From assembly GCA_002914845.1 (NCBI GenBank), contig JXTC01000338.1:182347-246346 (forward strand): a stretch of DNA of 64,000 bases, written 5' to 3'. Source of the stretch: Trema orientale. Taxonomy: Eukaryota > Streptophyta > Magnoliopsida > Rosales > Cannabaceae. The notes beneath the pieces were generated by a model. The model was not told where the DNA came from and made no database searches. It saw nothing but the letters and a program-made list of their open reading frames with translations. A program made the position numbers and the translations under genes. Positions within the stretch are counted from its first letter, which is position 1. Each line of letters starts with the position of its first letter. This document shows, piece after piece, positions 12,191 to 24,184 of the stretch.

Positions 12191-13580
12191 TTTGCAACTA
12201 ACTTGCCTTGAAAGTCTTTACTTTCCCGTCAATTTCTCATTTTCTCTTATAGACTAATTTACACCTAAAAGGTTTTACCCCTCCAAATAGATCTATAAGA
12301 TCCTAGATTTTGTTAGAGTACATAGACTCTAATGTGGATTCTATCGCCTTTTACTAGAGATCTATACCAACATCATCTATTATCATTTTGTAGATAAAGT
12401 AATCATATTCTAGGTTATAGGACTCTCCTATTTCCAAATATCTAACAGATCATCTCACAATCTTTCCACTACAATGAGACTTCGATATATATTGATTTTC
12501 TAGTGATTTATCCTTCCTAAGTATTTATTCTATTCTATCTTTCATAGATATGCTGATTACATCATCAGTAATTTCCTTAAAAAATAACTTACTTTGGGGT
12601 TAAATACCTCGTATAGTTTTTGCCCAAGTAAGAGATATTTGTTCTAACAAATACTTTCTTACTTCAGTTCTATAGAAGTAACACCCTTCTATTTCTTTTA
12701 GGTTTCCTATAAATAGATACAACTCAGATTGTTATTCCAACTTAGTCATTTTCCCTTTCAACACGTATGCTGGAAAGCCACAAATATAGATATAACATAA
12801 ACTACTTTTATATCCTTGCCATATTTCAAAATGGTGTCTTAGGTATTGACTTAGATGGAGCTCTATCAGTAGGCATATCACCGTCTCCAAGACGTATCCC
12901 AAAAGATTTTATAATAATGAACAATTGAACAACTTAATCATAGCCAAAAGTTTTCATTGTCTATGAGATATTCCTTAGAATTCTCTATAGAGGTATTCAA
13001 CACTTCGATTCAATCGATGAGTCTTTATACTTTTCCTAATTGCTTTTTGGTTTCCGCTTTCAATTCTTTGAACTTTTCGAAAGAATTCAAACAGCAGTAA
13101 TATTAGGAAAACATAATAAAATTTTAAATAATTATTCATAATGATATATTCAAAACCTTATTGGACTTGATTGCTCAAGAATCCGTAGACAACAATATGT
13201 ACTATTTTTAAACATTCTTGTACTCTTAGGTCTTTTCTAACAAAGGACCTTTTAGTCATTTTACCTTCTAGATAAGATTCGCAGATTGGTGAATGTATGG
13301 CTTCTAACAAGTTTAGATGCCTATCTTTAACCAATCTTTGGATCATATTTTGGTTAATATAACCAAAGTACAACTATGTTTTATTCTTAGTACTTACCCA
13401 CTTTCTTATGAATAGGTTTATCATGTTCAATCTCATCATTATTAGTATCATACAATGAGAATAATTTAGGTTAGTAAAAATGCCATTTAGTGCAATTAAG
13501 AATATTATTCTTTCACATGAAACTTTATCATTGAGACAAACAGAATAATATCGTTTCATCAAATATGAAAAAAAAATCAA
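12191..13580 (-). pseudogene. copia RT start, integrase and GAG-pre-integrase relics of inner element
   Basis: On the minus strand, from right to left: GAG-pre-integrase motif 'GYINQNMIQRLVKDRHLN' and 'CESYLEGKMTKRSF' (about 13158-13373, the His/Cys zinc-binding region before integrase); part of the integrase core ('FEKFKELKAETKKQLGK', about 13040-13085); integrase C-terminal segment ending 'AYVLKGKMTKLE' (about 12745-12830); then the start of RT ('KIWDLID... KLVYKRK', about 12210-12330). The integrase core is shorter than normal, so more sequence is lost here. All segments carry stops and frameshifts. The order matches Ty1/copia (integrase before RT), the opposite of the gypsy relic around it. 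Confidence 0.75.
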
Positions 13581-15100
13581 ATTTCTCTTAAATGCTTGAC
13601 AATTTTTAATGTCCTAATTTATAAATTCATCAAATATGAATTTAAGTATTTCTCATTTTATGTACCGACACTATAGCATTGTAGTCCTTACTCTTAGTGA
13701 ACTTGCCTTCACTAAACCCTTTGATTTCTATAAAACCCTTTGCAACAGACATACAAACATGTTTAATGATTCTTGAATCCTATCCAAGATTTATTAAGTC
13801 ATCCACTAAAATAAGTTAATAAACAATAAATTGTTATTACCTTCCAATCAAATATTGTATAGGTATCCCTAACAATTTTCTTTCAATATCCTTTAGGCAA
13901 TATAAGAAACATTTTTTTTTTAGCTAAGGATTAGAAAATTCACCTTTAGCTACTTTAGCTTAGTGAAGATGTTCTTTAGATTTGAGATTTAGTATAATAT
14001 TATAGTAGTTTGAATTCCTTGAATTTTATGCAGTAACATATTGGACATCATATGTCAACATATATCAATGAATTATCTAGGAATTCACTTACTACATATA
14101 TGCTTTATTTTTCTTCACTAGTCTCACTAGTGAATATAGACGAATATATAAGAGTAAAAACTCAATAGCATTTCAGTCATAAGCACTAACTCTAGGTTAC
14201 ATTAATCTAGACAACATAGTTTAACCATACAAGTTATGTGTGTGTGAGTACAGTGGGTAAAGGAATTAAGGATATATCCACTTAAACGAAATTAAATAAT
14301 TCCATATAATAGCAAACATCATGCAATAAATATTTTGAATAATTAACATAATGTAAAATAAAATCTACAATATGTAAGTGAAGTATCTCTAGGACTATCA
14401 CTAATATTCATGGTATTCAACTTTCCATCAATTACAAGCCTCCTACGGGAAGTCATGCAATTAACAAGTCAAACTGGAACAATTTCATTTAGAAAATAAG
14501 ACAAATATCTCATATCCCATATTTCTAATAACTATTTAATTTAGTCCTCTACTCTACTAACAAGAACTCCTATGGGAGGATATTAGTATTTCGAGTTGAG
14601 TATGTAACTATTTTTTCAGTAATTAAGTTTTCTATATAAGACCGTCTCTTACGGGTGATCGGCCTCATACAGTCCACCTAATACCTTATCCTAATAAATT
14701 CATTTCCAGTACTACCCCGATGAAGACCCTCCTACAGGAGCTCAACAAGATTCTGAGGCAATGCACATCCTAGTACATAATAAACCAACAACGGAGATCG
14801 TAGGTATCTCATACCTTCTCTCACTCAATATTTTATAATTAGGAATTTAATGATTTTACCCAATTATCTAACTTACTTTGTAACCTAAAATTAATTATGT
14901 AAGCATGTTCATATTTTGCATGTGAGTAGCTCTACTATACCATATGACATGTTACTAAGGTCATGTAATTAAATACTCTATATAGAATATGCATGCAACA
15001 TTATTCATATAATAATCAAGTATTGACAGAATTTAATAAAACAGAAAAGTTAATGATTATCAATCATTCTAGCGTTTATTATTATTTAATAAACAAACAA
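13581..15100 (-). other. copia internal region, degraded gag/protease zone and spacer of inner element
   Basis: By position this should hold protease and gag, but I see only degraded reading frames. The part from 14380 to 14830 is not coding-like. It has four short near-palindromes of the form CTCCTAYRGGAG (14439-14452, 14577-14588, a weaker one near 14650, and 14729-14740). The outer copy has the same arrangement at 21362-21663. Confidence 0.5.
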
Positions 15101-16685
15101 TCTTTTCACGAAAAATTTTATTAAATAATAACTGTGAGAGATAATATTCAAGTTTAAATAATTAATATTTTTATAAAATCTAATTTATTTAATTAAAAAA
15201 TTTAATCCAAATTAAATCTCCTTGAATATTTTAAAATTCGAATTTAACTTTTGAATTTAAATTTTGAATTATAAATTTAATTATCTCATAATTAAAATAT
15301 TTCCCACTAATTGAATTTTTAAATTTAAAATTATCTCATAATTTTAAAATCATTATTTTAATCTCATTAAAATAAAATATAAACTTTATATTTAAATTTA
15401 AATTGAATAATATAGATATTTACTAATTAAAATCTTTATAAGATTTAAATTAGATATGTAAATGATTTAATCAAATTAAATCTCTACAAATATCTATTGA
15501 GTTGAATTTAACTTTTAAATTTCAAATTTCAAATTAATTATCACATAATTAATATTGATTATCTAAAAGATTTAATCACATTAATCTGTTATATTATTTC
15601 CAGATTTAGATTCAACATTTGAATTTCAAATCTTTAAATTAATTACTAGATAACTAATATAGATAATCCTTTGAAAATTTAATCTTATTAAGTTTTCTAG
15701 ATTATCTCTTGATTTAAATTCAACATTTGAATTTCAAATCATATATTAATTATCAAATAATTAACATAGTAATATTATCCGATCACATAAATTTAAATTT
15801 AGATTTATCTCATAATATCTAATCATCATTTTAATCACATTAAAATAAATAGATTGTTTCAAATCTTGCCAAATCTGAAATTATCTCATAATTTCTAATT
15901 ATCCATTTAAATCACATTAAAGTAAACTACTAACTTTAAATTCAAATTCAAATGGATTTGGGTAGATAAGATATTCTATCTAATTTTAATTTGAAATCTT
16001 CATAAGTTTCAAATTCAAATAGTAGAAGATTTAACTATTTAAATCTCTTAGAATATCTCTAAACTTGAATTCAAATTAAATTCAAATTCAAATTAACAAC
16101 TAATTATCACATAAATAGTTTAGGAAATATCTAACCAAAATTTGAATTTGAAAATTTTAAATATTATCACATAAAATCTAATTCGTAATCTCCTATTTAT
16201 TTAAATTAAAAATCTCATATTTAATTTAAATAATCATTATCTGATAATGATAATTGACAGGATTTGATTTCCTTAAATTGTGGGATCTTGTCCGTATTTA
16301 AATTTGAAATCAAATTTATTTAAATATGTGATCCTGATCACATTTAAATAGTCGTTTAAATTTCCTTAAATCAAGTGATCGTATCCTTGATTTGAATTTA
16401 TTTAAATTGAGGATCTTATCCTTAATTTAAATTTATTTAAATCGAAGATCTTATCCTTAATTTAAATCCTTCTATAAACTAAAGATCTTATCCTTAATTT
16501 AAATTCAAATATTTAAATTTAAAAATTAGAGAGTGTAGGATTTTCTGATAGAATCTTATCCTATCAGATTAGTTACCAAAATTTAAATTTCAAAAATTAG
16601 ATAAGGTAACTAATTCAAATTTCTTAAATTATCTCTAATTCAAAATTCAAATAAAGAAATTCAAAATAGGAAATTATTTAAAATG
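15101..16685. repeat. low-complexity A/T block in inner element leader
   Basis: About 1.6 kb composed almost wholly of words such as AAATTTAAATT, AATTCAAATTT and ATCTCATAATTT. It is not a simple microsatellite, but blocks with the same phrase recur (for example ATTTGAATTTCAAATC). It has a counterpart in the outer element at about 22060-23423. No gene is seen. Confidence 0.7.
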
Positions 16686-16689
16686 GATA

Positions 16690-17425
16690 ATCTGACATCA
16701 ACGGCATCGGGATGCCGATCAGAACGCTGGGACGAGAGGGGACGGGATCCGCCGAGAAGACGATGACCTCAGGGCATCATATGGCCACACATGGGACAAA
16801 TCCCATTTATCCACGTGCTCATGAAGTGCCCATGAGGCCACCATGCAAGACGGCACATGCATGGCTATACATGGGGAGAAATCCTGTGCGTCCACGTACT
16901 TGTGAATCACTCATGCGGCCATCATACAAGACGGCACCTGTATGCCCATGCATGGGACAAATCCCATGCGTCCACATGCTTGTGAAGTGCCCATGCGGCC
17001 AACATAAAAGACGGCACGTGCATGGCCATGCATGGAGACAAATCCCGTGCATCCACGTACTTGCGAATCATTCATGCGGCCATCATACAAGACGGCACCC
17101 GCATGGCCATGCATGGGACAAATCCCACACGTCCACGTGCTCGTGAAGCACCCATGCGGCCACCATGCAAAATAGCACCCACGCAACTCACCGAAACAGG
17201 ACAAAAACCTATGCGGCCACGGGAGAAGGGCAGCACCTGCGCGGCCACAGGAGCGAGGCAGCACCTGCGCGGCCGACGCACAGGGTGCCACCCGTACTAC
17301 CAGCGTGCGGGGTTGCTCCCACATGGCCAATACGCGGGTTGGCACCCCCGTGGCCAGCCAGCGGGTCTCCCCGCACGGCATACTCGCGTGGCATGCACGA
17401 CTCTTAGTGTACACCACCTCGTACC
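16690..17425. repeat. GC-rich leader block with 80/81-bp tandem repeat
   Basis: The base composition jumps at about 16690 from very AT-rich to GC-rich and falls again near 17425. Inside are five head-to-tail units starting at 16781, 16861, 16942, 17022 and 17103, of 80, 81, 80, 81 and about 80 bp. Units 1, 3, 5 resemble each other and units 2, 4 resemble each other, so the array is built on a dimer of about 161 bp. A second array with 28-bp period follows (GCGGCC starts at 17213, 17241, 17269). Long open frames on both strands here are a by-product of low stop frequency. The outer element has a shorter version at 23424-23818 with a single large unit. Confidence 0.8.
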
Positions 17426-17792
17426 GTTTCCGAGTCCGAAAAAATACATAACTTAATTGTTAACAGTTTTTCTCAAAATCTACAACACAATTAAATATCA
17501 AACGACTTTCTATGTATAGTTTTGTTAAGAATGTAAAACGTAAACACATAAAAAATCAAGAACATGCTAGAATCATAATCAAAAACGAAAAACACATGAT
17601 CATAAACTCATAGTAATATTTAATTGATTATCATTTAAACTCATTAAATCAATCAATCATCATACATAATAGAGCATACTCATAAACATCAACAAGACCA
17701 AACATAACAACAGAGATCACCATGGACATCAAAGATCGTCAAACGAAAGAGAATTAACATGAACAAGATATTCTAGATCATCGAAAATCTTT
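17426..17792. other. copia 5' untranslated region next to primer site
   Basis: AT-rich, with no reading frame. It is collinear with 23819-24170 in the outer element, including the shared ACTTTCTA(T/C)GTA(T/C)AGTTTT and GATCATCGAAAA words, so it is the element's normal leader next to the primer binding site. Confidence 0.6.
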
Positions 17793-17805
17793 GCTCTGGT
17801 ACCAA
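17793..17805 (-). promoter_or_regulatory. primer binding site, initiator-Met tRNA type (inner element)
   Basis: The minus strand reads TTGGTACCAGAGC immediately inside the 5' LTR. Plant copia elements use TGGTATCAGAGC, complementary to the 3' end of initiator methionine tRNA; this differs by one base. It fixes the minus orientation of the element. Confidence 0.85.
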
Positions 17806-17806
17806 T

Positions 17807-19100
17807 TGCTGGAAATTTCGAAAACATATTTCTGAAAAATGATTTTACCGAAAATAGTTTCTGCAATTTTGTAAATAGATCAAGAATGCAGCGGAATTCG
17901 TATTTCAAAATTTTTCTTGAAAATTTACAAAATAAAAACGTAGGATCATTAATCTAACATAAATCAATTCATGGATCTTAGTTTAGATAAAACCTGGAAG
18001 CACTTCACAATCATTGAGCCTTCCCGTCTATTCTCTGGAGCCTGTTGAATGATTCGGTGTATAGGCACCATCTTGATTCCCAAAGAGAGATAAGCAGACG
18101 ATCCGAAAGATGCTCTTCCTTCTCCTTGACTGTACGTCTAGGGCCATGGGTATCTCTCCCTCGGAGGCCATGAACAAGCTTGGGATTTCTCCTGTAGTGG
18201 CTCGGTTTTCTCATACTCTCTCTTTTCTCTGTGTCTCATGTGTTCTACAGTCACTATGATTGAGAGTGGCGTGTGGAACTGTACAGAGACTTAGGAGAAC
18301 TTTTCTCTTAAGCATTAGAGTGATGTAAACCCTAATGGGCTTATTGGGCTCAACTGACCATTCAATTAGTATTGGGCTATGTGTGAGCTAGACAGGGGAC
18401 CTTATGGATCTAAATGGTCTAAGCTCCAATGGGCAAATTACCCACAGACATAATTAACTCTTAATTATGACTGGGCCTTATCCATTAATATTGGGGTACT
18501 CCACTATAGGCCCAATATTGCACTCTTAGACTAAANNNNNNNNNNNNNNNNNNNNNNNNNNNNNNNNNNNNNNNNNNNNNNNNNNNNNNNNNNNNNNNNN
18601 NNNNNNNNNNNNNNNNNNNNNNNNNNNNNNNNNNNNNNNNNNNNNNNNNNNNNNNNNNNNNNNNNNNNNNNNNNNNNNNNNNNNNNNNNNNNNNNNNNNN
18701 NNNNNNNNNNNNNNNNNNNNNNNNNNNNNNNNNNNNNNNNNNNNNNNNNNNNNNNNNNNNNNNNNNNNNNNNNNNNNNNNNNNNNNNNNNNNNNNNNNNN
18801 NNNNNNNNNNNNNAAAGTATTCCATCTTTATTTGCAGAATGTGAACTTTTAATTTAGACATAATGAAATAAAGAATTTAGTCTCCCACATGTGAACACTT
18901 CACATGAACAATTCTTTATTACTTATTAATAGTTATGGAAACTTTTAGATATTTGCATATTAGAAAAATATAAACATTACATGTATATAATTGGGACATA
19001 ATATGGAATTCATTGACAGCAAATATATAACACTTAAATCTAATAAATATTGTTTAAAATACCAAACAAAGAAACTGTTTTCTAGGGCATATTCCCAATA
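17807..19100 (-). repeat. 5' LTR (LTR C) of inner Ty1/copia element, contains assembly gap
   Basis: Starts TGCTGGAAATTTCG and ends GCATATTCCCAATA, collinear with LTRs A, B and D. It is interrupted by Ns at 18536-18813. On its right it is followed by ATCCT, the second target duplication, and then directly by outer-element pol. Confidence 0.85.
18536..18813. other. assembly gap (278 Ns)
   Basis: The run of Ns lies inside LTR C. The same interval between CTTAGA(T/C)TAAA and AAAGTATT is 650 bp in LTR A and 649 bp in LTR B, so the true gap is probably near 650 bp. Confidence 0.95.
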
Positions 19101-19105
19101 ATCCT

Positions 19106-20300
19106 TTTGCAACTATCTTGTCTTAAAAGTCTTTACTTTCTCGTCTATCCCTCTTTTTCTCTTATAGAATAATTTACACCTAAAAAGTTTTACCCTTCCA
19201 GGTGGATCTATAAGATCCCAAATTTTGTTTAGAGTATATGGACTATAATAAACTATTGCCTTTTGCCAAAGATCTATATCAACATCATCCATTTCCTCTT
19301 TGTAGATAAAGCAATCAAATTCTAGGTTATAGGACTCTCCTATTCCCAAATATCTACTAGATTGTCTCACAATCCTTCCACTACAATGAGGATCTAATAT
19401 AAGTTGATCTTCTAGTGATTTATCCTTTCTAAGTACTTATTCTATTCTATCTTTCATAGATAGGCTGATTATATCATCAGTTAGTTCTTTAAGAAATAAC
19501 TTACTTTGGGGTTAAATACTTCATATAGTTATCTTCCAAGTAAATGACATTTGTTCTAACAAATACTTTCTTGCTTTAGTACGATAGAAGTTACACCCGT
19601 CTATTTCTTTTGGATTTCCTATAAACAGATACAATTCAGATTGTTATTCTAACTTAGTCATTTTTCCTTTCAGCATATATGCTGAACAGCCACAAATATA
19701 GATATAACACAAACTAGCTTTATGTCCTTTCCATATTTCAAAATGGTGCCTTAGGTATGGACTTAGATGGAACTCTGTAAATAGGCATATCACCGTCTCC
19801 GAGACGTATCCCAAAATATTTTGTAATAATGAACGATTGAACAACAACTTAATCATGGCTAAAAGGTATCATTGTCTATGAGATATTCCTAAGAATTCTC
19901 TATAGAGGTATTCAATACTTCGATCCAATCAATGAGTCTTTATACTTTCTCTAATTGCCTTTTGGCTTCCGCTTTCAATTCTTTGAACTTCTTAGAAGAA
20001 TTTAATTAGCAGTAACATTAGATAAACATACCAAAATTTTGAATAATCATTCATAATTATATATTCAAAACCTCATTGGACTTGATTGCTCAAGGGTCCG
20101 CACACAACAATATGTACTATTTTTGAACATTCTTGCACTCTTAGGTCTTTTCTAATAAAGGACCTTTTAGTCATTTTACCTTCTAGATAGGATTCTCAGA
20201 TTGGTGATAGTTTGGCTTCTAACAAGTTTAGATATCTATCCATAACCAATCTTTGGATCATATTTAGGTTAATATGATCGAAGTATAAATATATCTTATT
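19106..20300 (-). pseudogene. copia RT start, integrase and GAG-pre-integrase relics of outer element
   Basis: Continuation of the outer pol on the right side of the inner insertion. On the minus strand: RT start with 'DDVDIDLWQKAIVYY', 'KIWDLIDPPGRVK' and 'KLFYKRKRGIDEKVKTFKTR' (19113-19300); integrase C-terminal part with 'EIWKGHKASLCYIYICGCSA' and 'MLKGKMTKLE' (19644-19760); GAG-pre-integrase region at about 20075-20290, collinear with 13158-13373. The RT start is the best preserved part. The insertion site at 19101-19105 lies within RT, between this segment and the YxDD part at 8822-9596. Confidence 0.8.
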
Positions 20301-22059
20301 CTTAGTATTTACTTACTTTCTTATGATTAGATTTATCATGTTTAATCTCATCATTATTAGTATCATATAAATGAGAATAGTTTAGGTCAATAAAAATGTC
20401 ATTCAGTGCAATTAAGAATATTATTCTTTCACGTAGAAACTTTGTCATTAAGACAAATAGAATAATATCGTTTCATCAAATACGAAATAAAAATCAAATT
20501 TGTCTTAAATACTTGACAATTTTTAAGCCTTAATCATAAATCTATCAAACATGAGTTTAAATATTTCTTATTTTATGTACAAATACTATAGCCATTATAG
20601 TCCTTACTCTAAGTGAACTTGCCTTTACTAAACCCTCATGGTTTCCTAGAACCCTTTGCAACAGACATGCAAACATGGTTAATGATTCTTAAATACTATC
20701 CAAGATTCATTAAGTCATCCACTAAAATAAGTTAATAAACAATAGACTTTTATTACCTTCCAATCGAGTGTTGTATAGATATCCCTAACAATTTTCTTTC
20801 AATATCCTTTAGTGCTATATAGGAAATATTTTTCTTTTAGCTAGGGATTAGAAAATACACCCTTAGCTACTTTAGCTTGGTGAAGATATTCATTAGGTAT
20901 CTTATTAAGATTTAGCATAATATTGTAGTGGTTTGAATTCCTTGAATTTCATATTATAACATATTGGACATCGTATATCAACGTGTATCAATAAATTATC
21001 TAGAAATTCTCCCACTTCATATATGCTTTATTTTTTTTCACTAGTCTCACCAGTGAATGTGGAAGAATATATAAGAGTAAGAACTTAATAATATATCAGC
21101 CGTAAGCACTAAATCTAGGTTACATTAATCCAGACAACATAGTTTAGCCATACAAGTTATTTGTATATGAGTACAATGGGTAAAGGAATTAAGGACATAT
21201 CTACTTGAACAAAAATAAATAATCCATATAATAGCAAACATCATGCAACAAATATTTTTAACAATTAATATATTGTAAAATAAAATCTATAATATACAAT
21301 TGAAGTATCCCTAGGACTATCACTAATATTCATGGTAATTCAACTTTTCATTAATTACAAGCCTCTTATGGGAAGTCATGTAATTAACAAGTCAAGCTGA
21401 AATAATTTTATTTAGAAAAAACGACAAATATCTCATATCCCATATTTCTAACTACCATTTAATTTAGTCCTCTACTCTACTAACAAGAACTCCTACGGGA
21501 GGATATCAGTATTTCGAGTTGAGTGTATAACCATTGTTTCAGTAATTAAGCTTTCTATATAAGACAGTCTCCTATGAGTGATCAGCCTCATATAGTCCAC
21601 CTAATAACTTATCCTAAGAAATTTACTTCCAGTAATACCCGGACGAAAACTCTCTTATAGGAGCTCAGCAAGATTCTAAGGCGAGGCTCATCCTAGTACA
21701 TAATGAACCAACAATAGAGACCGTAGGTATCTCATACCTTCTCCTACTCAATATTTTATAATTAGGGATTTAATGATTTTACCGAGTTATCTAACTTACT
21801 TAGTAACCTAAAATCAGTTATGTAAGCAAGTTCATATTTTGCATGTGAGTAGCTCTACTATCCTATATGACCTGTTACTAAGATCATGTAATTAAATACT
21901 CTATATAGAATATGCATACAACATTATTCATATAATAATTAAGTATTGGCAGAATTTAATAAAATAGAAAAGTTAATGATTATCAATCATTCTAGTACAT
22001 ATTATTATTTAATAATTGAACAATCTTTTCACAAAAGATATTATTAATAACTGTGAGAG
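20301..22059 (-). other. copia internal region, degraded gag/protease zone of outer element
   Basis: Collinear with 13581-15100 of the inner copy. No intact frame is visible. The CTCCTAYRGGAG-type near-palindromes recur at 21362-21375, 21490-21501, a weak one near 21567, and 21652-21663, with spacing like that in the inner copy. Confidence 0.5.
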
Positions 22060-23423
22060 ATAATATTCAAGTTTAAATAATTAAGATTTTCATAAAATCT
22101 AATTTATTTAATTAAAAGATTTAATCTAAATTAAATCTCCTTGAATATTTCAAAATTCGAATTCAACTTTTAAATTTAAATTTTGAATTATAAATTTAAT
22201 TCTCATAATTAAAATATCTCCCACTGATTGGATTTTCAAATTTGAAATTATCTCATAATTTTCAAATCATTATTTTAACCTCATTAAAATAAAATATAAA
22301 CTTTCTATTTCAATTTAAATTGAATAATGTAGATATTTACTAATTAAAATCTTCATAAGATTTAAATTAGATATATAGATGATTTAAATAAATTAAATCT
22401 CTACAAATATCTATTGATTTGAATTTAACCTTTAAATTTAAAATCTCAAATTGATTTTCAGATAAATACTATTGATTCTCTAAAAATTTAATCACATTAA
22501 ATGTGTTAGATTTTTTTTTAGATTTAAATTCAATATTTGAATTTCAAATATTTGAATTAATTATTGAATAACTGATATAGATAATCTTTTGAAAATTTGA
22601 TCTTATTAAATCTTCTAGATTATCTCTAAATTTGAATTCAACAATTGAATTTCAAATCATAAATTAATTATTGATAATTAATATAGATAATCTTTTAAAA
22701 ATTTAATCTTAAATCTTCTAGATTATCTGAAGATTTAAATTCAACATTTGAATTTCAAATCATAAATTAATTATCAAATAATTAACATAGTAATATTATC
22801 TAATCACATAAATTTAAATTTAGATTTATCTTATAATATCTAATCATCATTTTTAATCACATTAAAAATAAATAGAAAGTTCAAAATTTAGCCAAATATG
22901 AAATTATATCATAATTTTTAATTATCCATTTATATCTCATTAAAGTAAACTACTAACTTTAAATTCAAAATCAAATAGATTTGGATAGATAAGATATTCT
23001 TTCTAATTTTAATTTGAAACCTTCATAAGTTTCAAATTTAAATATTAGAAGATTTAACTATTTAAATTTAAATCTCCTAGAATATCTCAAAATTTGAATT
23101 CAAATTCAAATTCAAATTAACAACTAATTAACACATAAATAGTTTAATAAATATCTAACCAAATATTTGAATTTCAAAAATTTAAATATTATCACATAAT
23201 ATCTAATTAATAATCTCCTTTGTATTTAAATTAATTATCTCATATTTAATTTAAATAATCAATATCTGATAATGTTAACTGACAGGATTTGATTTCCTTA
23301 AATAGTGGGATCTTATTTATTTGTATTTAAATTTAAAATCTAATTTATTTAAATATGTGATCCTAATCATATTTAAATAGTAATTTAAATTTCTTTGAAT
23401 CAAGTGATCTTATCCTTGATTTG
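22060..23423. repeat. low-complexity A/T block in outer element leader
   Basis: Same composition and phrase structure as 15101-16685, with local insertions and deletions. No gene is seen. Confidence 0.65.
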
Positions 23424-23818
23424 AACGGGATAGAATGGGATCCGCCGGGAAGACGACGCCTCAAGGCACCACACGGCCACGCACGGGATAAATCCCATGC
23501 ATCCACGTGCTCGCGAAGCGCCCGGGCAATCACCATGTAAGACAACACCCACGCGACTCACCGAGGTGTGGCGAAGCCCGCACGGCCATGGGAGTAGGAC
23601 GACCCAGCGCGGCCATAAGAGCGGGACGAAGTGACCACAAGATTGGGAAGAAGGTTGGTAGCCACGGGAGCGTACAACACCTGCGCAGCCACGGGAGCAA
23701 GGCAATGCCCGTGCGGCCAGTGCACGGGGTGCCACCCGCATGGCCAGCTTGCGGGGCACACATGGGTGGCATGCACAACTCTTAGCATGCGCTTTCTCGT
23801 ACCGTTTCCGAACCCGAA
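23424..23818. repeat. GC-rich leader block of outer element
   Basis: Abrupt GC-rich block matching 16690-17425 at both ends (shared GGGATCCGCCG start and TACCGTTTCCGA end), but with only one copy of the large unit (about 23466-23550). A 173-codon open frame crosses it on the minus strand from 23921 to 23400, but it is not collinear in frame with the inner copy, so I do not call it a gene. Confidence 0.7.
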
Positions 23819-24170
23819 AAATCCATAACTTATTTGTTAAACAATTTTTCTCAAAAACTAAAACACAGTTAAAGATCAAACGACTTTCTACGTACAGTTT
23901 TATCAAGAACATAAAACACAAACATATAAAAAATCAAGAACATGATAGAGTCATAATCAAAAATGAAAAATATATTATCATAAACTCATAGTAACATTTA
24001 ATTGATTATCATTTAAACTCATTAAATCAACCAATCATAATACATCATAGAGCATACTCATAAATATGAACAAGACCAAACATAATCACAGAGATCATCA
24101 TGGAAATTAAAGATCATCAAACGAGAGAGAATTAATATAAAAAAGATATGCTAGATCATCGAAAAACTTT

Positions 24171-24183
24171 GCTCTGGTACCAA
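24171..24183 (-). promoter_or_regulatory. primer binding site, initiator-Met tRNA type (outer element)
   Basis: Minus strand TTGGTACCAGAGC, identical to the inner copy, one base inside the 5' LTR at 24185. Confidence 0.85.
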
Positions 24184-24184
24184 T

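Noticed and set aside
16781..17183. Regular repeats of about 80 bp considered as a CRISPR array or satellite
   Set aside because: Units are contiguous with no unique spacers, the DNA is plant nuclear, and the array has only five units inside a retrotransposon leader.
16712..17456. Overlapping open frames of 144, 168 and 144 codons on both strands
   Set aside because: They lie in a GC-rich tandem repeat where stops are rare. All frames are open in part, none shows a domain, and the repeat period of 80/81 bp is not a multiple of three, so no repeated peptide is kept.
17793..17805. Initiator-Met-like sequence considered as a tRNA gene fragment
   Set aside because: Only the short complement of the tRNA 3' end is present, exactly where a primer binding site belongs.
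23363..23991. Several open frames of 61-173 codons around the outer GC-rich block
   Set aside because: Same cause as in the inner copy. The frames overlap each other on both strands and do not stay collinear with the inner copy.
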